DNA from: Aliivibrio sp. 1S175
GTDB taxonomy: Bacteria; Pseudomonadota; Gammaproteobacteria; Enterobacterales; Vibrionaceae
Assembly: GCF_001690985.1 (NCBI RefSeq)
Contig: NZ_MAJS01000011.1
Coordinates: forward strand, 62,001-126,000
DNA: 64,000 bases
Direction: 5' to 3'
Below, in pieces: positions 28,939 through 37,729 of the stretch; positions within the stretch are counted from its first letter, which is position 1, and each line of letters begins with the position of its first letter. Under the pieces are notes generated by a model that had not been told where the DNA came from, ran no database searches, and saw only the letters and a list, made by a program, of their open reading frames with translations. A program made the position numbers and the translations under genes.

Positions 28939-29556
28939 TTAAGCCAATATAGAGCAAGCCTGCAACAGAAAATCCACATTTCCAGAGAAATATCGTGCAG
29001 CAATCATGTCATTCTTCACACCTGATTTACGCATTTTATCTGCTTCTCGTACTTTTAACGCCATCATCATATCAGGAGAAACCGAGTATCCAGTGGTCGT
29101 CTTATTTTCTGTTAATGCCGATAAATAAGCGTTAATGCTTTTAGATTCGTCAGATAAATCAGTATGTAAAGAGGCTTCTAATAACTCATCTTGAATAACC
29201 AACAATAAACGTTGTTGAGCTTGCTCTAGCATCGTTGGTGATTGTAGTTTATTTAGGCCAGCGATAAGAAGAGGTGTCATCTCAACATAACCACCTTGAT
29301 GAGGCAGAGATTCTCTTGTTCTAATAGAAAATTGAGTGGTCGAGATGGTTGAGTTAGGAACCACGGTCATGGCGCTTAGTGCATCAAAAGGTAACCAGAA
29401 CGATTCACCAGGTAGCACTAAATATTCCCATTTTCCTAGGCGAATTAGAACCGCACCGGTTTGTACCGAAATTAACTCATAATGATTCTTTTTTTTACGA
29501 GCAGTATAAAGAAGATGAGAATGTGTCTCTGATTGAAACGTAATTGCGTTTTTCAT
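28939..29556 (-). CDS. AraC-type N-terminal (cupin-like) protein lacking the HTH pair
   Basis: The 205-residue protein resembles the effector-binding half of AraC regulators: a beta-rich cupin region (YELISVQTGAVLIRLGKWEYLVLPGESFWLPFD, about residues 26-59) followed by helices. The two helix-turn-helix motifs expected for DNA binding are not evident; only one short helical stretch around KVREADKMRKSGVKNDMIAARYF is left at the end. It could be a degenerate regulator or a sensor domain acting through a partner. A GAGG site precedes the ATG. Confidence 0.55.
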   Translation of the reverse strand: MKNAITFQSETHSHLLYTARKKKNHYELISVQTGAVLIRLGKWEYLVLPGESFWLPFDALSAMTVVPNSTISTTQFSIRTRESLPHQGGYVEMTPLLIAGLNKLQSPTMLEQAQQRLLLVIQDELLEASLHTDLSDESKSINAYLSALTENKTTTGYSVSPDMMMALKVREADKMRKSGVKNDMIAARYFSGNVDFLLQACSILA

Positions 29557-29737
29557 AATAACCTCTAAATTTAAGCCCGTAACTTTACTGATTTTAGCTC
29601 AAAAATCAACGGATTCTCTGTGATAAGTATTATATTTAGTCATCAATGGTATGACCTCTGTAATTGATCACGTACAAGAGGGATAAAATCAAGTAGAATA
29701 GGCCTTACTTCCTTTTTCGGTAACCAGAAGTCTAAAA

Positions 29738-30841
29738 ATGACCACACAAGATATCTATCAAGAAATTCGCCCGTATAGTGATGATGAAGTTCCTGCTGCA
29801 ATTGAGCGTCTAATTTCTGATGATGAATTCATTACCGCGATCCTGCATTACAAGTTTCCATCAGCGTCTAAGTTTCTATTTTGGTTTTTAGCACCGTTAC
29901 TTCGCTGTAAATTACGCAGTTCATTGTCAAAAATCACAACAATAGAAGATGTCCAACTTAACGTCGCGTCTTATTTAAATAAGACCGTTAAAAAGACAAC
30001 TAATGGCATTACCTATACAGGATTAGATAAGCTAGACCCAAATCAAGCCTATTTGTTTGTCTCTAACCACCGTGATATTGCAATGGACCCTGCTTTAATG
30101 AACTGGGTTTTATATAACAATAAAATGCAAACGGTAAGAATTGCAATTGGTGATAATTTACTGAAAAAACCTTGCAGTACTGAGTTAATGAAATTAAACA
30201 AAAGTTTTATTGTTAAGCGCTCAGCTAAGGCTCCACGCCAAATGCTAAAAGCTCTTGGTCTTTTGTCCTCTTATATTAAGCATTCCCTAGAAACAAATAA
30301 CTCAATTTGGATTGCTCAAAAAGAAGGACGAGCGAAGGATGGGAATGACTTTACCGATCCAGCTATTTTAAAAATGTTCCACGTTGAAGGTAGAAAGCGT
30401 AAAGAAAACTTTTCTGAATACATGAATAGTCTAAAAATTGTTCCTGTTTCTATCTCTTACGAAAACGATCCATTAGATGTTCAAAAAGCCAAAGAATTAA
30501 ATGCAGTGGCAACACTTGGCTCTTATAAAAAAGGTGAGTTTGAAGATATAGATAGTATTATTAAAGGAATTATTGGACATAAAAAACGTATCCATATTCA
30601 TTTTGGTGATGTTGTCATTTCTGCGCCAGAGTCTGCTGATGAATTAGCAGAAATGATGGATCAACAGATTAACCAGAACTATCATTTATTCCCAATTAAC
30701 TATGCCGCAGCAAATGTTGAGTCGGATGACGTTACTGTTGAAGTTAAACGTGAGCTAGAAAACAAACTGGCACAATTGTCTTTAGAAGAGCAACCATTCT
30801 TACGTGCGCTTTATGCTAATCCAGTAAAAAACGCACAGTAA
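29738..30841 (+). CDS. PlsC-type glycerophospholipid acyltransferase family protein
   Basis: The 367-residue protein carries the acyltransferase HX4D motif as NHRDIAMD near residue 109 and a second block IWIAQKEGRAKDGND near 190 (the EGR motif). It therefore probably transfers an acyl chain to a glycerol phosphate or lysolipid. No strong membrane helix is seen beyond a short hydrophobic patch near residue 45 (FLFWFLAPLL). It is longer than PlsC and belongs to a less-studied branch. It converges with the LysR gene. Confidence 0.8.
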   Translation: MTTQDIYQEIRPYSDDEVPAAIERLISDDEFITAILHYKFPSASKFLFWFLAPLLRCKLRSSLSKITTIEDVQLNVASYLNKTVKKTTNGITYTGLDKLDPNQAYLFVSNHRDIAMDPALMNWVLYNNKMQTVRIAIGDNLLKKPCSTELMKLNKSFIVKRSAKAPRQMLKALGLLSSYIKHSLETNNSIWIAQKEGRAKDGNDFTDPAILKMFHVEGRKRKENFSEYMNSLKIVPVSISYENDPLDVQKAKELNAVATLGSYKKGEFEDIDSIIKGIIGHKKRIHIHFGDVVISAPESADELAEMMDQQINQNYHLFPINYAAANVESDDVTVEVKRELENKLAQLSLEEQPFLRALYANPVKNAQ

Positions 30842-30863
30842 TAACAGCAACAAAAGAATAGAA

Positions 30864-31787
30864 TTAAAGAAATAGTTTTTTATCCCAATGAGGAGGGTTA
30901 CCAACTTGTTGGGATAGAAAATCAATAAAAGTACGAACTTTTGGGGGCAAGTGCTGACGCCTAGGGTAGACTGCATAAATTGGCAATACCATGTCTGCTT
31001 TCCACTCCGTTAATAGACGAACCAAGCTTCCATTTTCAAATTCATCTTCCAACAAATAACTCGCTAAATACGAAATTCCCGCACCGGCTTTTGTTGCATC
31101 TAAAATGGCAGAGGCATTATCTATTTTAAAAATACTTTGAATCTTAACTACTTGATGAACGCCATCTCGAGTAAATTCCCACTCATTAAATTTACGTTCA
31201 TTGCTCTGATAAGCGATGCATTTATGTTGTGCTAAATCAGCAGGACGAGAAGGTAGGCCATGCTGTTCAATGTAGCTAGGCGCCGCAGCGACAATGAAGC
31301 GACAATCAGCAATTTTACGAGCCACCATACCTTCTGGGATATTATCGTGAATGGCTATCCAACAATCTAATCCATCTTCAAGTAATTTTGGCTTGTGGTC
31401 AAAAAGACTGACGTCTAATTCTACTTCTGGAAATTGTGCTTGAAAATCAGCTAACGCATGAATTATATGGCGGTTGCCAAAAGATTGTGCGATACCGACT
31501 TTAAATACTCCAGAGATGCGGCCATGATGAGCATCAAGTAAAGCATCTGCTTCATAAGCTGTATCAATGAGCTTTTGACTGTATTCAGCGTATTGCTGGC
31601 CTAATTCTGTAATAGAGACTGAGCGATTATTACGTTGAACGAGTTGGCAATCTAGACGGGTTTCTAATGCTTTAATCTGTTTAGATACGTGGGATTTCGA
31701 TATCCCCAATTTCTCGGCAGCACGAGTGAAATTTAACTCATTAGCTACTGTCGCAAAGATCACCATTTGATGTAGATTGTCTAACAT
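30864..31787 (-). CDS. LysR-family transcriptional regulator
   Basis: The 307-residue protein has the LysR winged helix at residues 4-62 (LNFTRAAEKLGISKSHVSKQIKALE) and a two-lobed effector domain, the normal layout. It belongs to the CrgA/AaeR-like group by the TEWKADMVLPIYAVYPRRQHLPPKVRTFIDFL ending. Its likely target cannot be read from context, since the upstream neighbour is on the same strand and not divergent. Length is usual. Confidence 0.92.
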   Translation of the reverse strand: MLDNLHQMVIFATVANELNFTRAAEKLGISKSHVSKQIKALETRLDCQLVQRNNRSVSITELGQQYAEYSQKLIDTAYEADALLDAHHGRISGVFKVGIAQSFGNRHIIHALADFQAQFPEVELDVSLFDHKPKLLEDGLDCWIAIHDNIPEGMVARKIADCRFIVAAAPSYIEQHGLPSRPADLAQHKCIAYQSNERKFNEWEFTRDGVHQVVKIQSIFKIDNASAILDATKAGAGISYLASYLLEDEFENGSLVRLLTEWKADMVLPIYAVYPRRQHLPPKVRTFIDFLSQQVGNPPHWDKKLFL

Positions 31788-31825
31788 TATTGCGCCTAAA
31801 GAAGAATGATGACTCTATTGTAATA

Positions 31826-32440
31826 CTACTTAAAAATATAACCATCTACTTTTATTGATTCAGGAAAATCAGTAATTTGTTGGCCACCAAGGTAGATATT
31901 ACCTTTCACAATCAGATCATCAGGCAGGGTGGTAACTTTCGAATACCCAAGGTATAGATTACCTTTCACGGTCAGTTGTTTCGGTAAGAGAGTCAAGGGC
32001 GTTCTAATCACGCTTAAATCCCCATTTACGGTTAAGCGTGGTGGCAATTTTGTGAGTCCGGAGCCTGCAAAGTTAATAAATCCATCAACCTTAATACCAC
32101 GAGTGTAGCGTTTAAGTTGAGTTGTACCTGCTAAATTTAAATAACCTTTTACTTGTGTACCACGAGGGATTGTTTTGATTACTGTATTTGCTAGATTTAG
32201 ATTGCCATCGACAATAAGCCCTTTCGGTAATTTAATTATCTTACTATTGGCTAGATTTACGTTACCTTTAAGCTCTAGATTATCTGGTAGCTCTGTATAA
32301 TTTGTATTTCTTAAGCTGATATTCCCATAGCTATCAATATGATTAATAAGGCGATGTTTATTAAGTGTTTTAGCCATTGATAGTGGAGAGGTAGCACTTG
32401 ATATAAAGATGATAATGAGAGCAATATTTAATTTAGACAT
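31826..32440 (-). CDS. Exported protein made of 20-residue LPxxLxVxGxLxL repeats
   Basis: The 204-residue protein has an N-terminal signal peptide (MSKLN, hydrophobic, cleavage near SMA at residue 23). From about residue 51 it is built of seven full 20-residue units and a partial one, each of the form LP-x-x-L-x-V-x-G-x-L-x-L-x-x-T-x-I. The units begin LPDNLELKG, LPKGLIVDG, IPRGTQVKG, YTRGIKVDG, LPPRLTVNG, LPKQLTVKG, LPDDLIVKG and FPESIKVDG. Such repeats suggest a beta-solenoid or leucine-rich-repeat-like rod. Function is unknown; a periplasmic or surface binding role is a guess. Confidence 0.72.
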   Translation of the reverse strand: MSKLNIALIIIFISSATSPLSMAKTLNKHRLINHIDSYGNISLRNTNYTELPDNLELKGNVNLANSKIIKLPKGLIVDGNLNLANTVIKTIPRGTQVKGYLNLAGTTQLKRYTRGIKVDGFINFAGSGLTKLPPRLTVNGDLSVIRTPLTLLPKQLTVKGNLYLGYSKVTTLPDDLIVKGNIYLGGQQITDFPESIKVDGYIFK

Positions 32441-32636
32441 ATAAAAGGCAACTTAGGTTTATGGCTTACTTTCAATATCGGCAAGATAGGAAATAAGTTT
32501 AATTTCAAATCAGTGATAAGGGTCGTGTTTTTGCATTTTTTTTATGAAAATACATTTGATATAGTGAAATTCGGTATTTGATACCGGCGCGATAAATAAA
32601 GTCGCAAGTAATTAAATTTAAGATTAAGGAGACGTA

Positions 32637-32843
32637 ATGTCTAAAGCAACTGGTACTGTAAAATGGTTTAACGAAGAGAAAGGTTTTGGTTTTATCGCAC
32701 AAGAGAATGGACCAGATGTGTTTGCACATTTCAGCGCGATTCAATCAGAAGGTTTCAAAACGTTGAAAGAAGGCCAAGCAGTAACTTTTGATGTTGAACA
32801 AGGTCCAAAAGGCCCTCAAGCAAGCAATATTCACGCTGCTTAA
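32637..32843 (+). CDS. Cold-shock protein of the CspA family
   Basis: The 68-residue protein is a single cold-shock domain with RNP1 KGFGFI (residues 15-20) and RNP2 VFAHF (28-32). It binds single-stranded RNA and DNA as a chaperone. An AAGGAG site lies just before the ATG. The 196 bases upstream form a long leader or promoter region shared with the divergent repeat-protein gene; a cold-responsive 5' leader is possible but not demonstrated. A strong terminator follows. Confidence 0.96.
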   Translation: MSKATGTVKWFNEEKGFGFIAQENGPDVFAHFSAIQSEGFKTLKEGQAVTFDVEQGPKGPQASNIHAA

Positions 32844-32857
32844 TCGGCATGTTACAT

Positions 32858-32888
32858 AAAAAGGCTCTCATAAATGAGAGCCTTTTTT
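32858..32888. terminator. Bidirectional terminator after the csp gene
   Basis: AAAAAGGCTCTCA and TGAGAGCCTTTTTT form a perfect stem with a TAAA loop, suited to stop both the csp gene and the convergent YfcZ-type gene. Confidence 0.94.
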
Positions 32889-32912
32889 ATATTGGACTAT
32901 TATGCTTCTTTA

Positions 32913-33209
32913 TTATCGAGTAAGAGAGCGTGTTTTCAATTCATAAATTAATTTTTCAGCACTGCAAGAAAACTTTAAACGAGCGTGTAGCTCTTTTTCA
33001 TCTTCAGATAGTTTAATACTGTGTTCTACTTCGTCACATACTTCTTTTGCAAGAGACAAGTAATTTGCGAATTCGGTTTCTAGTTGTGCTTTGTTATCTG
33101 CAAAGATGCTGACTTCAGCAACATCATCGCCTTCTTTAATAATAAACCCCATTTCTGCGCTACAGCCACAAGAATCACACGGTACGTTTTGTTCAACTTC
33201 AGAAGTCAT
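32913..33209 (-). CDS. YfcZ/YiiS family protein (DUF406)
   Basis: The 98-residue protein has the family's N-terminal Cys cluster (PCDSCGCSAEMGF, residues 10-22), a middle part with FADNKAQLETEFANYLSLAK, and the closing KFSCSAEKLIYELKTR. The Cys arrangement suggests a metal or redox site. E. coli YfcZ and YiiS are uncharacterised or only slightly characterised. An AAGGAT site precedes the ATG. Confidence 0.85.
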   Translation of the reverse strand: MTSEVEQNVPCDSCGCSAEMGFIIKEGDDVAEVSIFADNKAQLETEFANYLSLAKEVCDEVEHSIKLSEDEKELHARLKFSCSAEKLIYELKTRSLTR

Positions 33210-33668
33210 TTTTATATCCTTAGTAGTATCAATGTCTTTATATTATTCTTCTTTGTATCAGAAAACTATCATTTATAGTGGTATTGTTAGTAAATACGCA
33301 TTAGTAACATTTAAGTAAATATTCCATTACAGTATTGTTACTTGGGATGAGAATCTCAAAATATGAACCTTTATGACAAATCTTTGTCATAATCCAGAGC
33401 GGTGTATTGTAATTCCATACTGTATAACGCAGAATGAATTAATAACGACTGGTTGCATGAGTGAAATAGTGATCTAAAATTCTGTTAAATAACGATTCTT
33501 AATTTTGAGGCATCATTAGCAGTTAGGTTACGATATGATATTTATCATGCAAAAAACTATAAAAAACAGACAAATGGAGTTGAATCTTATAAATTAACCC
33601 TATGAAATATTTAGTTAATTTTTATGATTGATTTCTTAATGGACTAATTACATTAGAAGAGCTTTATT
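33210..33668. other. Long intergenic region before the TetR-type gene
   Basis: The 459 bases are AT-rich and hold no convincing gene. They contain one perfect 10-2-10 palindrome (33371-33392) and probably promoters for both divergent genes. A small RNA cannot be excluded, but no terminator hairpin was seen. Confidence 0.5.
33371..33392. promoter_or_regulatory. Perfect palindrome TTATGACAAA-TC-TTTGTCATAA
   Basis: Two 10-base arms around a TC centre form a perfect inverted repeat. It has no T-run and lies in a promoter region, so it looks more like a dimer-binding operator than a terminator. The regulator is unknown. Confidence 0.5.
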
Positions 33669-34130
33669 ATGCCAAAAAGAAGTAAAGAAGATACTGAAAT
33701 CACTATCCAAAAAATCATGGATGCGGTTATTGATCAACTATTACGCTTAGGCTATGACAAGATGTCATATACGACGCTAAGCCAACAAACCGGTGTGTCG
33801 AGAACGGGGATTAGCCATCACTTTCCAAAGAAAACAGACTTTACTGCTGCATTAGACGGTCGTATTTTCCGTTTGTTCGCTGAACGTCTTGAGATGCAAG
33901 GTGATAAACAAGCATTTATCAACAGTTGGATAGCATCTCTAGAAGATGAACAATTCCGCGCAATTCTACGTCTTTTATTCCACCATATTGTTACTTCTGC
34001 GAATGCACATGAGTTTGCAAATAATGGTATTGAACGTCTATACGGTATGGTTGAAGATTTATACGGCGAAGAGAGTCGTAAAGATCTAGAGTGGCTAATT
34101 GGCTTATCTCTAATTCGTATGACGAAGTAA
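33669..34130 (+). CDS. TetR-type transcriptional regulator
   Basis: The 153-residue protein has the TetR helix-turn-helix: IQKIMDAVIDQLLRLGYDKMSYTTLSQQTGVSRTGISHHFPKKTDF (about residues 13-57). It is shorter than most TetR proteins (about 190-210), so the ligand-binding part is small. It precedes the export operon, separated by a terminator and an operator-like palindrome at 34198-34213. Control of that operon is the natural inference. Confidence 0.82.
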   Translation: MPKRSKEDTEITIQKIMDAVIDQLLRLGYDKMSYTTLSQQTGVSRTGISHHFPKKTDFTAALDGRIFRLFAERLEMQGDKQAFINSWIASLEDEQFRAILRLLFHHIVTSANAHEFANNGIERLYGMVEDLYGEESRKDLEWLIGLSLIRMTK

Positions 34131-34146
34131 TCATCTTTATTTTTTT

Positions 34147-34182
34147 AAAAGCTTATCGATACCCTCGATGAGCTTTTTTTTT
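34147..34182 (+). terminator. Terminator after the TetR-type gene
   Basis: AAGCTTATCGA and TCGATGAGCTT pair with one wobble and a short loop, then eight T residues. Confidence 0.9.
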
Positions 34183-34197
34183 GCATCCTTAACTGTT

Positions 34198-34213
34198 TAG
34201 AGTTTATACTCTA
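34198..34213. promoter_or_regulatory. Palindrome TAGAGT-TTAT-ACTCTA at the export-operon promoter
   Basis: The 6-4-6 inverted repeat contains TATACT, a good -10 hexamer, with TTGCAT 18 bases upstream as a weak -35. A repressor bound here would block the promoter. It lies 15 bases before the TolC-like gene. Confidence 0.5.
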
Positions 34214-34228
34214 TTAATTGGAGGGTTT

Positions 34229-35596
34229 ATGCTTAAAATTTCACGAATATCTGCTTTATTTACAACATTATTTTCTCTGTCTGTGTGCGCTAAATCAGTC
34301 GATTTTGACAGCGCATGGCAAAATGTACTCAAAAATCATAATGGTATTGCTGCCGAGCGCGCTAATGTTGAGCGCCAGGAAGCGTTAGCCTCTGGCACTT
34401 CTGATCTTAATCTTCCTTCTATAACCTTAAGTGCAAATTATACTTATCTAGATGATGATGTTACGGTTTCTGGCCAACAGCTTATTGATAGTACAGGAAC
34501 AAGTTCACCATTGCTCAGTCAATTAGTTGGTCCTGTTACGTCAACATTAACTGAACGTGATATTTTCACTAGCTCAATACGCGCTATCTGGCCAATCTTT
34601 ACTGGTGGCCGTATATCTGCAGCAGAAAGTGCCGCTGAAGGTAAAACAGAAGAAGCTCGTAATCAATTATTAATGAAGCAACAAGCGTCTTATGAAGATC
34701 TGGCTAAGTATTACTTTAGCGTGGTTTTAACAAGTGAAGTCGTTAAAACTTACAGTGAAGTAGAGCAAGGTCTTGCAAAGCATCGTAATAACGCCATTAA
34801 ATTAGAGCAGCAAGGCCAAATTGCTAAAGTAGAGCGTTTACAAGCTGAGGCTTCTTACGACAAAGCAAAAGTTGATTTACGAAAAGCTGAACAAGATCGC
34901 GATATAGCAAATGCAGCGTTAATACGTATGCTACAAGAAAGTGACGCCGTCACCCCTGAAACCACTTTGTTTATTAATAAATCACTTCCTCAACTTAATT
35001 CGTTTGTTGATAGCACACTAGATACGTATCCAGGCCTTGCATTATTAGATGCTAAAGAAGTTCAAGCTAAAAGCTTAGTTAAAGCAGAGAAAGGTCGATA
35101 TTATCCAGAAGTGTATCTGTACGGTAACTATAATCTGTATGAAGGTGATAGTTTGTCTGCAGAAATTGCACCTGATTGGATGGTAGGAATAGGTATGAAT
35201 GTTCCTTTATTAGATAACAAAGGACGTTCAGAAAAAGTAGTAGCAGCCCATAGTGCAATTCAACAAGTTCAGTATTTAAAAAAACAAGCGAAACAAGATC
35301 TTTCCTTACTGGTAGAAAAAACATATCGACAAGCACTTCAAGCAATAGATGAATATTATGGACTAGCGTCTAGTATTGAATTAGCTCAAGAAAATGTAAT
35401 TCTAAGAGAGAAGGCATTTAAACAAGGGCTATCTACGTCATTGGATGTAGTTGATGCTGAATTATATCTAGCTAGTATTAAAACTCAACGTTCATTAGCA
35501 TCGTTTAATTATGTCATTTCACTGGTTAAATTATTGGCATTAAGTAATCAAACTGATACGTTCGTTCAATATCAACTTCAAGCGAGACAAGGGTAA
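34229..35596 (+). CDS. TolC-like outer-membrane efflux protein
   Basis: The 455-residue protein has a signal peptide (cleavage near residue 22, after SVCA) and the duplicated TolC/OEP architecture: two long coiled helical regions and short beta segments (TLSANYTYLDDD near 68 and YPEVYLYGNYNLYEGD near 290). It would form the outer-membrane channel of a tripartite exporter with the following HlyD-like and permease products. GGAGGG precedes the ATG. It is first in the four-gene operon. Confidence 0.9.
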   Translation: MLKISRISALFTTLFSLSVCAKSVDFDSAWQNVLKNHNGIAAERANVERQEALASGTSDLNLPSITLSANYTYLDDDVTVSGQQLIDSTGTSSPLLSQLVGPVTSTLTERDIFTSSIRAIWPIFTGGRISAAESAAEGKTEEARNQLLMKQQASYEDLAKYYFSVVLTSEVVKTYSEVEQGLAKHRNNAIKLEQQGQIAKVERLQAEASYDKAKVDLRKAEQDRDIANAALIRMLQESDAVTPETTLFINKSLPQLNSFVDSTLDTYPGLALLDAKEVQAKSLVKAEKGRYYPEVYLYGNYNLYEGDSLSAEIAPDWMVGIGMNVPLLDNKGRSEKVVAAHSAIQQVQYLKKQAKQDLSLLVEKTYRQALQAIDEYYGLASSIELAQENVILREKAFKQGLSTSLDVVDAELYLASIKTQRSLASFNYVISLVKLLALSNQTDTFVQYQLQARQG

Positions 35597-35600
35597 TATA

Positions 35601-36578
35601 ATGAGTACATCAAAGAAAATTTTAGGTGCCTGCGTTGTCATTGGTGTTATTAGTTGGGTTGGGTATAGCTTTTGGGCTGCGTATCAACCTCGACCTGAAT
35701 TGTTGCAAGGGCAAATTGAAGCTGAACAATATAATATTTCGTCGAAAGTTCCTGGCCGTATAGAAAATATATACGTTAAAAAAGGCGAGATGATTGAAAA
35801 GGGGCAAGCCGTATTCTCACTGTATAGCCCTGAAATTGAAGCTAAACTAGCCCAAGCTAAAGCGGGTGAAGCAGCTGCGAGTGCGTTGGCTGAAGAAGCT
35901 GAACAAGGTGCAAGAATACAACAAATTGCAGCGGCAAAAGATCAATGGCAAAAAGCCAAAGCAGCAAACAAATTGCTTGAAAAAACCTATGCTCGTGTAA
36001 ATAACTTATATAAAGATGGCGTTGTTGCTGAGCAAAAGAAAGATGAGACATATACTCAATGGCAAGCGTCAAAGTATACAGAAAGTGCGGCTTACCAAAT
36101 GTATCAAATGGCAAAAGAAGGGGCTCGCTCTCAAACAAAACGTGCAGCCAATGAAAAAGTAAAAATGGCTATGGGTTCAGTTGCTGAAGTTGAAGCTTAT
36201 GTAGCAGATACAAAAATTGACAGTTGGTATAACGGTGAAGTATCTCAAGTCATGCTTAACGCTGGTGAAATTGCACCTCAAGGTTTTCCTGTTGTTAGTG
36301 TGATTGATATTAAAAAAGCATGGGCTGTCTTTCATGTTCGTGAAGATAAACTAAAAAATTATAGAAAAGACCAACAAATAGATGTGTATTTGCCTGCATT
36401 AGATCAAACGGTTCCATTCACAATTACTCATATTTCTGTTATGGGTGATTATGCAACGTGGCGTGCGACTGATAATAGCCAAGGCTTCGATTTAAAAACA
36501 TTTGAAATTGAAGCGCATCCTGTTAATGAAGTTCCTAATCTGCGAGTAGGAATGAGTGCCATAGTTAAACTTGATTAA
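35601..36578 (+). CDS. HlyD-family periplasmic adaptor of an ABC-2 exporter
   Basis: The 325-residue protein has one N-terminal membrane helix (about residues 9-29), a lipoyl half motif (ISSKVPGRIENIYVKKGEMIEKGQAVF), a helical hairpin rich in Ala, Glu and Lys (about 75-190), and a C-terminal beta-barrel. It is closest in layout to YhiI-type adaptors found with ABC-2 permeases. It lies 4 bases after the TolC-like gene. It would link inner-membrane permeases to the outer channel. Confidence 0.88.
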   Translation: MSTSKKILGACVVIGVISWVGYSFWAAYQPRPELLQGQIEAEQYNISSKVPGRIENIYVKKGEMIEKGQAVFSLYSPEIEAKLAQAKAGEAAASALAEEAEQGARIQQIAAAKDQWQKAKAANKLLEKTYARVNNLYKDGVVAEQKKDETYTQWQASKYTESAAYQMYQMAKEGARSQTKRAANEKVKMAMGSVAEVEAYVADTKIDSWYNGEVSQVMLNAGEIAPQGFPVVSVIDIKKAWAVFHVREDKLKNYRKDQQIDVYLPALDQTVPFTITHISVMGDYATWRATDNSQGFDLKTFEIEAHPVNEVPNLRVGMSAIVKLD

Positions 36579-36610
36579 CTCAGCACATCAATCGGTTATA
36601 GTTGATTTTT

Positions 36611-37726
36611 ATGAAAGCATTTTGGCGTTCTTATTGCTCAAATCCATGGTTAATTGCTGTTACTTTTGGTTTACCATTGGTGTTGTCGTTGATTATTTGG
36701 TGGGTATTCTCTGCATCTGTTGTCCGAGACCTGCCTATCGATGTGGTGGATCTTGATCAATCAAGTTTATCAAGAATGATCACTCGTGATTACGATGCGA
36801 CACCTACACTAGCGGTTCGCTCTATTCAACCTAATACGTTGATAGCAAACCAGGCGCTAAAGAATGGTGATAATTATGGTTACATCGTAATTCCACGAGA
36901 TTTTGAACGAGATGTATTATTAGGAAAGAGTCCACAAGTGTCCGGATTTTATAACGGACAGTTTATTCTTATAGCAAAGCAAATCAGCTCAGCCTTAATG
37001 CAAACGGACATGACGACACAAGCAAAATTAGCGGCTGTTAAAACATTAAGTACAAAGACGTCTACGTGGACTCACGCAATAAACTCAGCTGTACCTATCA
37101 AAGTCCAAGTAACGCCTTTATTCAATTTAGGCAGTAGTTATAATCAATTTTTGGTTTCTGCAATCTTACCTGCGATTTGGCAAATGGCTATTATTGTAGG
37201 GATGATTTGGGCAATGAAAAATGAAATGGTGCGCAGTAATAAGAATAGTATAAGAGAATGGTTTGACTCACAAACATTGAGCAGTATCGCGCAGTTTATC
37301 TGCGTGTATTTTATTGTTGGAATGTCATTAGGAGCAGTTCTGTTTTACTTCTTGTATGGTATTTTACAGTTCCCGTTTGATGCTCAAATAATCTCTTTTC
37401 TTGTGACGATGAGTGCAATGACACTGGCAAGTATTAGTTTAGGTACTGTAATTGGTTATGGAACAAACGACATAGTCAAAGCAATGAGTATATCGGGTGC
37501 TTATACTGCACCTAGTTTTGCCTTTCTTGGGGTTACTTTTCCGGTTACGGATATGAACGGTCTAGCTACATTCTGGCATTCTATTTTACCAGCAAGTCAT
37601 TTTGTCCGTTCTCAAATAGAACAAGCTAACTATGGCTATGTTTTTAATCAAACATTATCTCATGTTGGCATTCTTTTGTTATTTACATTGCCTTTACTAC
37701 TGCTTATTTCGCGACTAAGGAAGTAA
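36611..37726 (+). CDS. ABC-2 type permease, YhhJ-like (first of two)
   Basis: The start is set at the ATG at 36611 (371 residues); a TTG nine bases upstream is an alternative, and no strong ribosome-binding site is seen for either. The protein has one N-terminal helix, a large periplasmic loop (VVDLDQSSLSRMITRDYD...), and five C-terminal helices ending LLLISRLRK, the ABC2_membrane_3 layout. It forms the membrane pore with the next gene. No nucleotide-binding subunit gene is in the operon. Confidence 0.85.
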   Translation: MKAFWRSYCSNPWLIAVTFGLPLVLSLIIWWVFSASVVRDLPIDVVDLDQSSLSRMITRDYDATPTLAVRSIQPNTLIANQALKNGDNYGYIVIPRDFERDVLLGKSPQVSGFYNGQFILIAKQISSALMQTDMTTQAKLAAVKTLSTKTSTWTHAINSAVPIKVQVTPLFNLGSSYNQFLVSAILPAIWQMAIIVGMIWAMKNEMVRSNKNSIREWFDSQTLSSIAQFICVYFIVGMSLGAVLFYFLYGILQFPFDAQIISFLVTMSAMTLASISLGTVIGYGTNDIVKAMSISGAYTAPSFAFLGVTFPVTDMNGLATFWHSILPASHFVRSQIEQANYGYVFNQTLSHVGILLLFTLPLLLLISRLRK

Positions 37727-37729
37727 TTC

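Noticed and set aside
36571-36756. 61-codon frame overlapping the first permease
   Set aside because: Different frame from the permease, ends inside it, and has no family resemblance.
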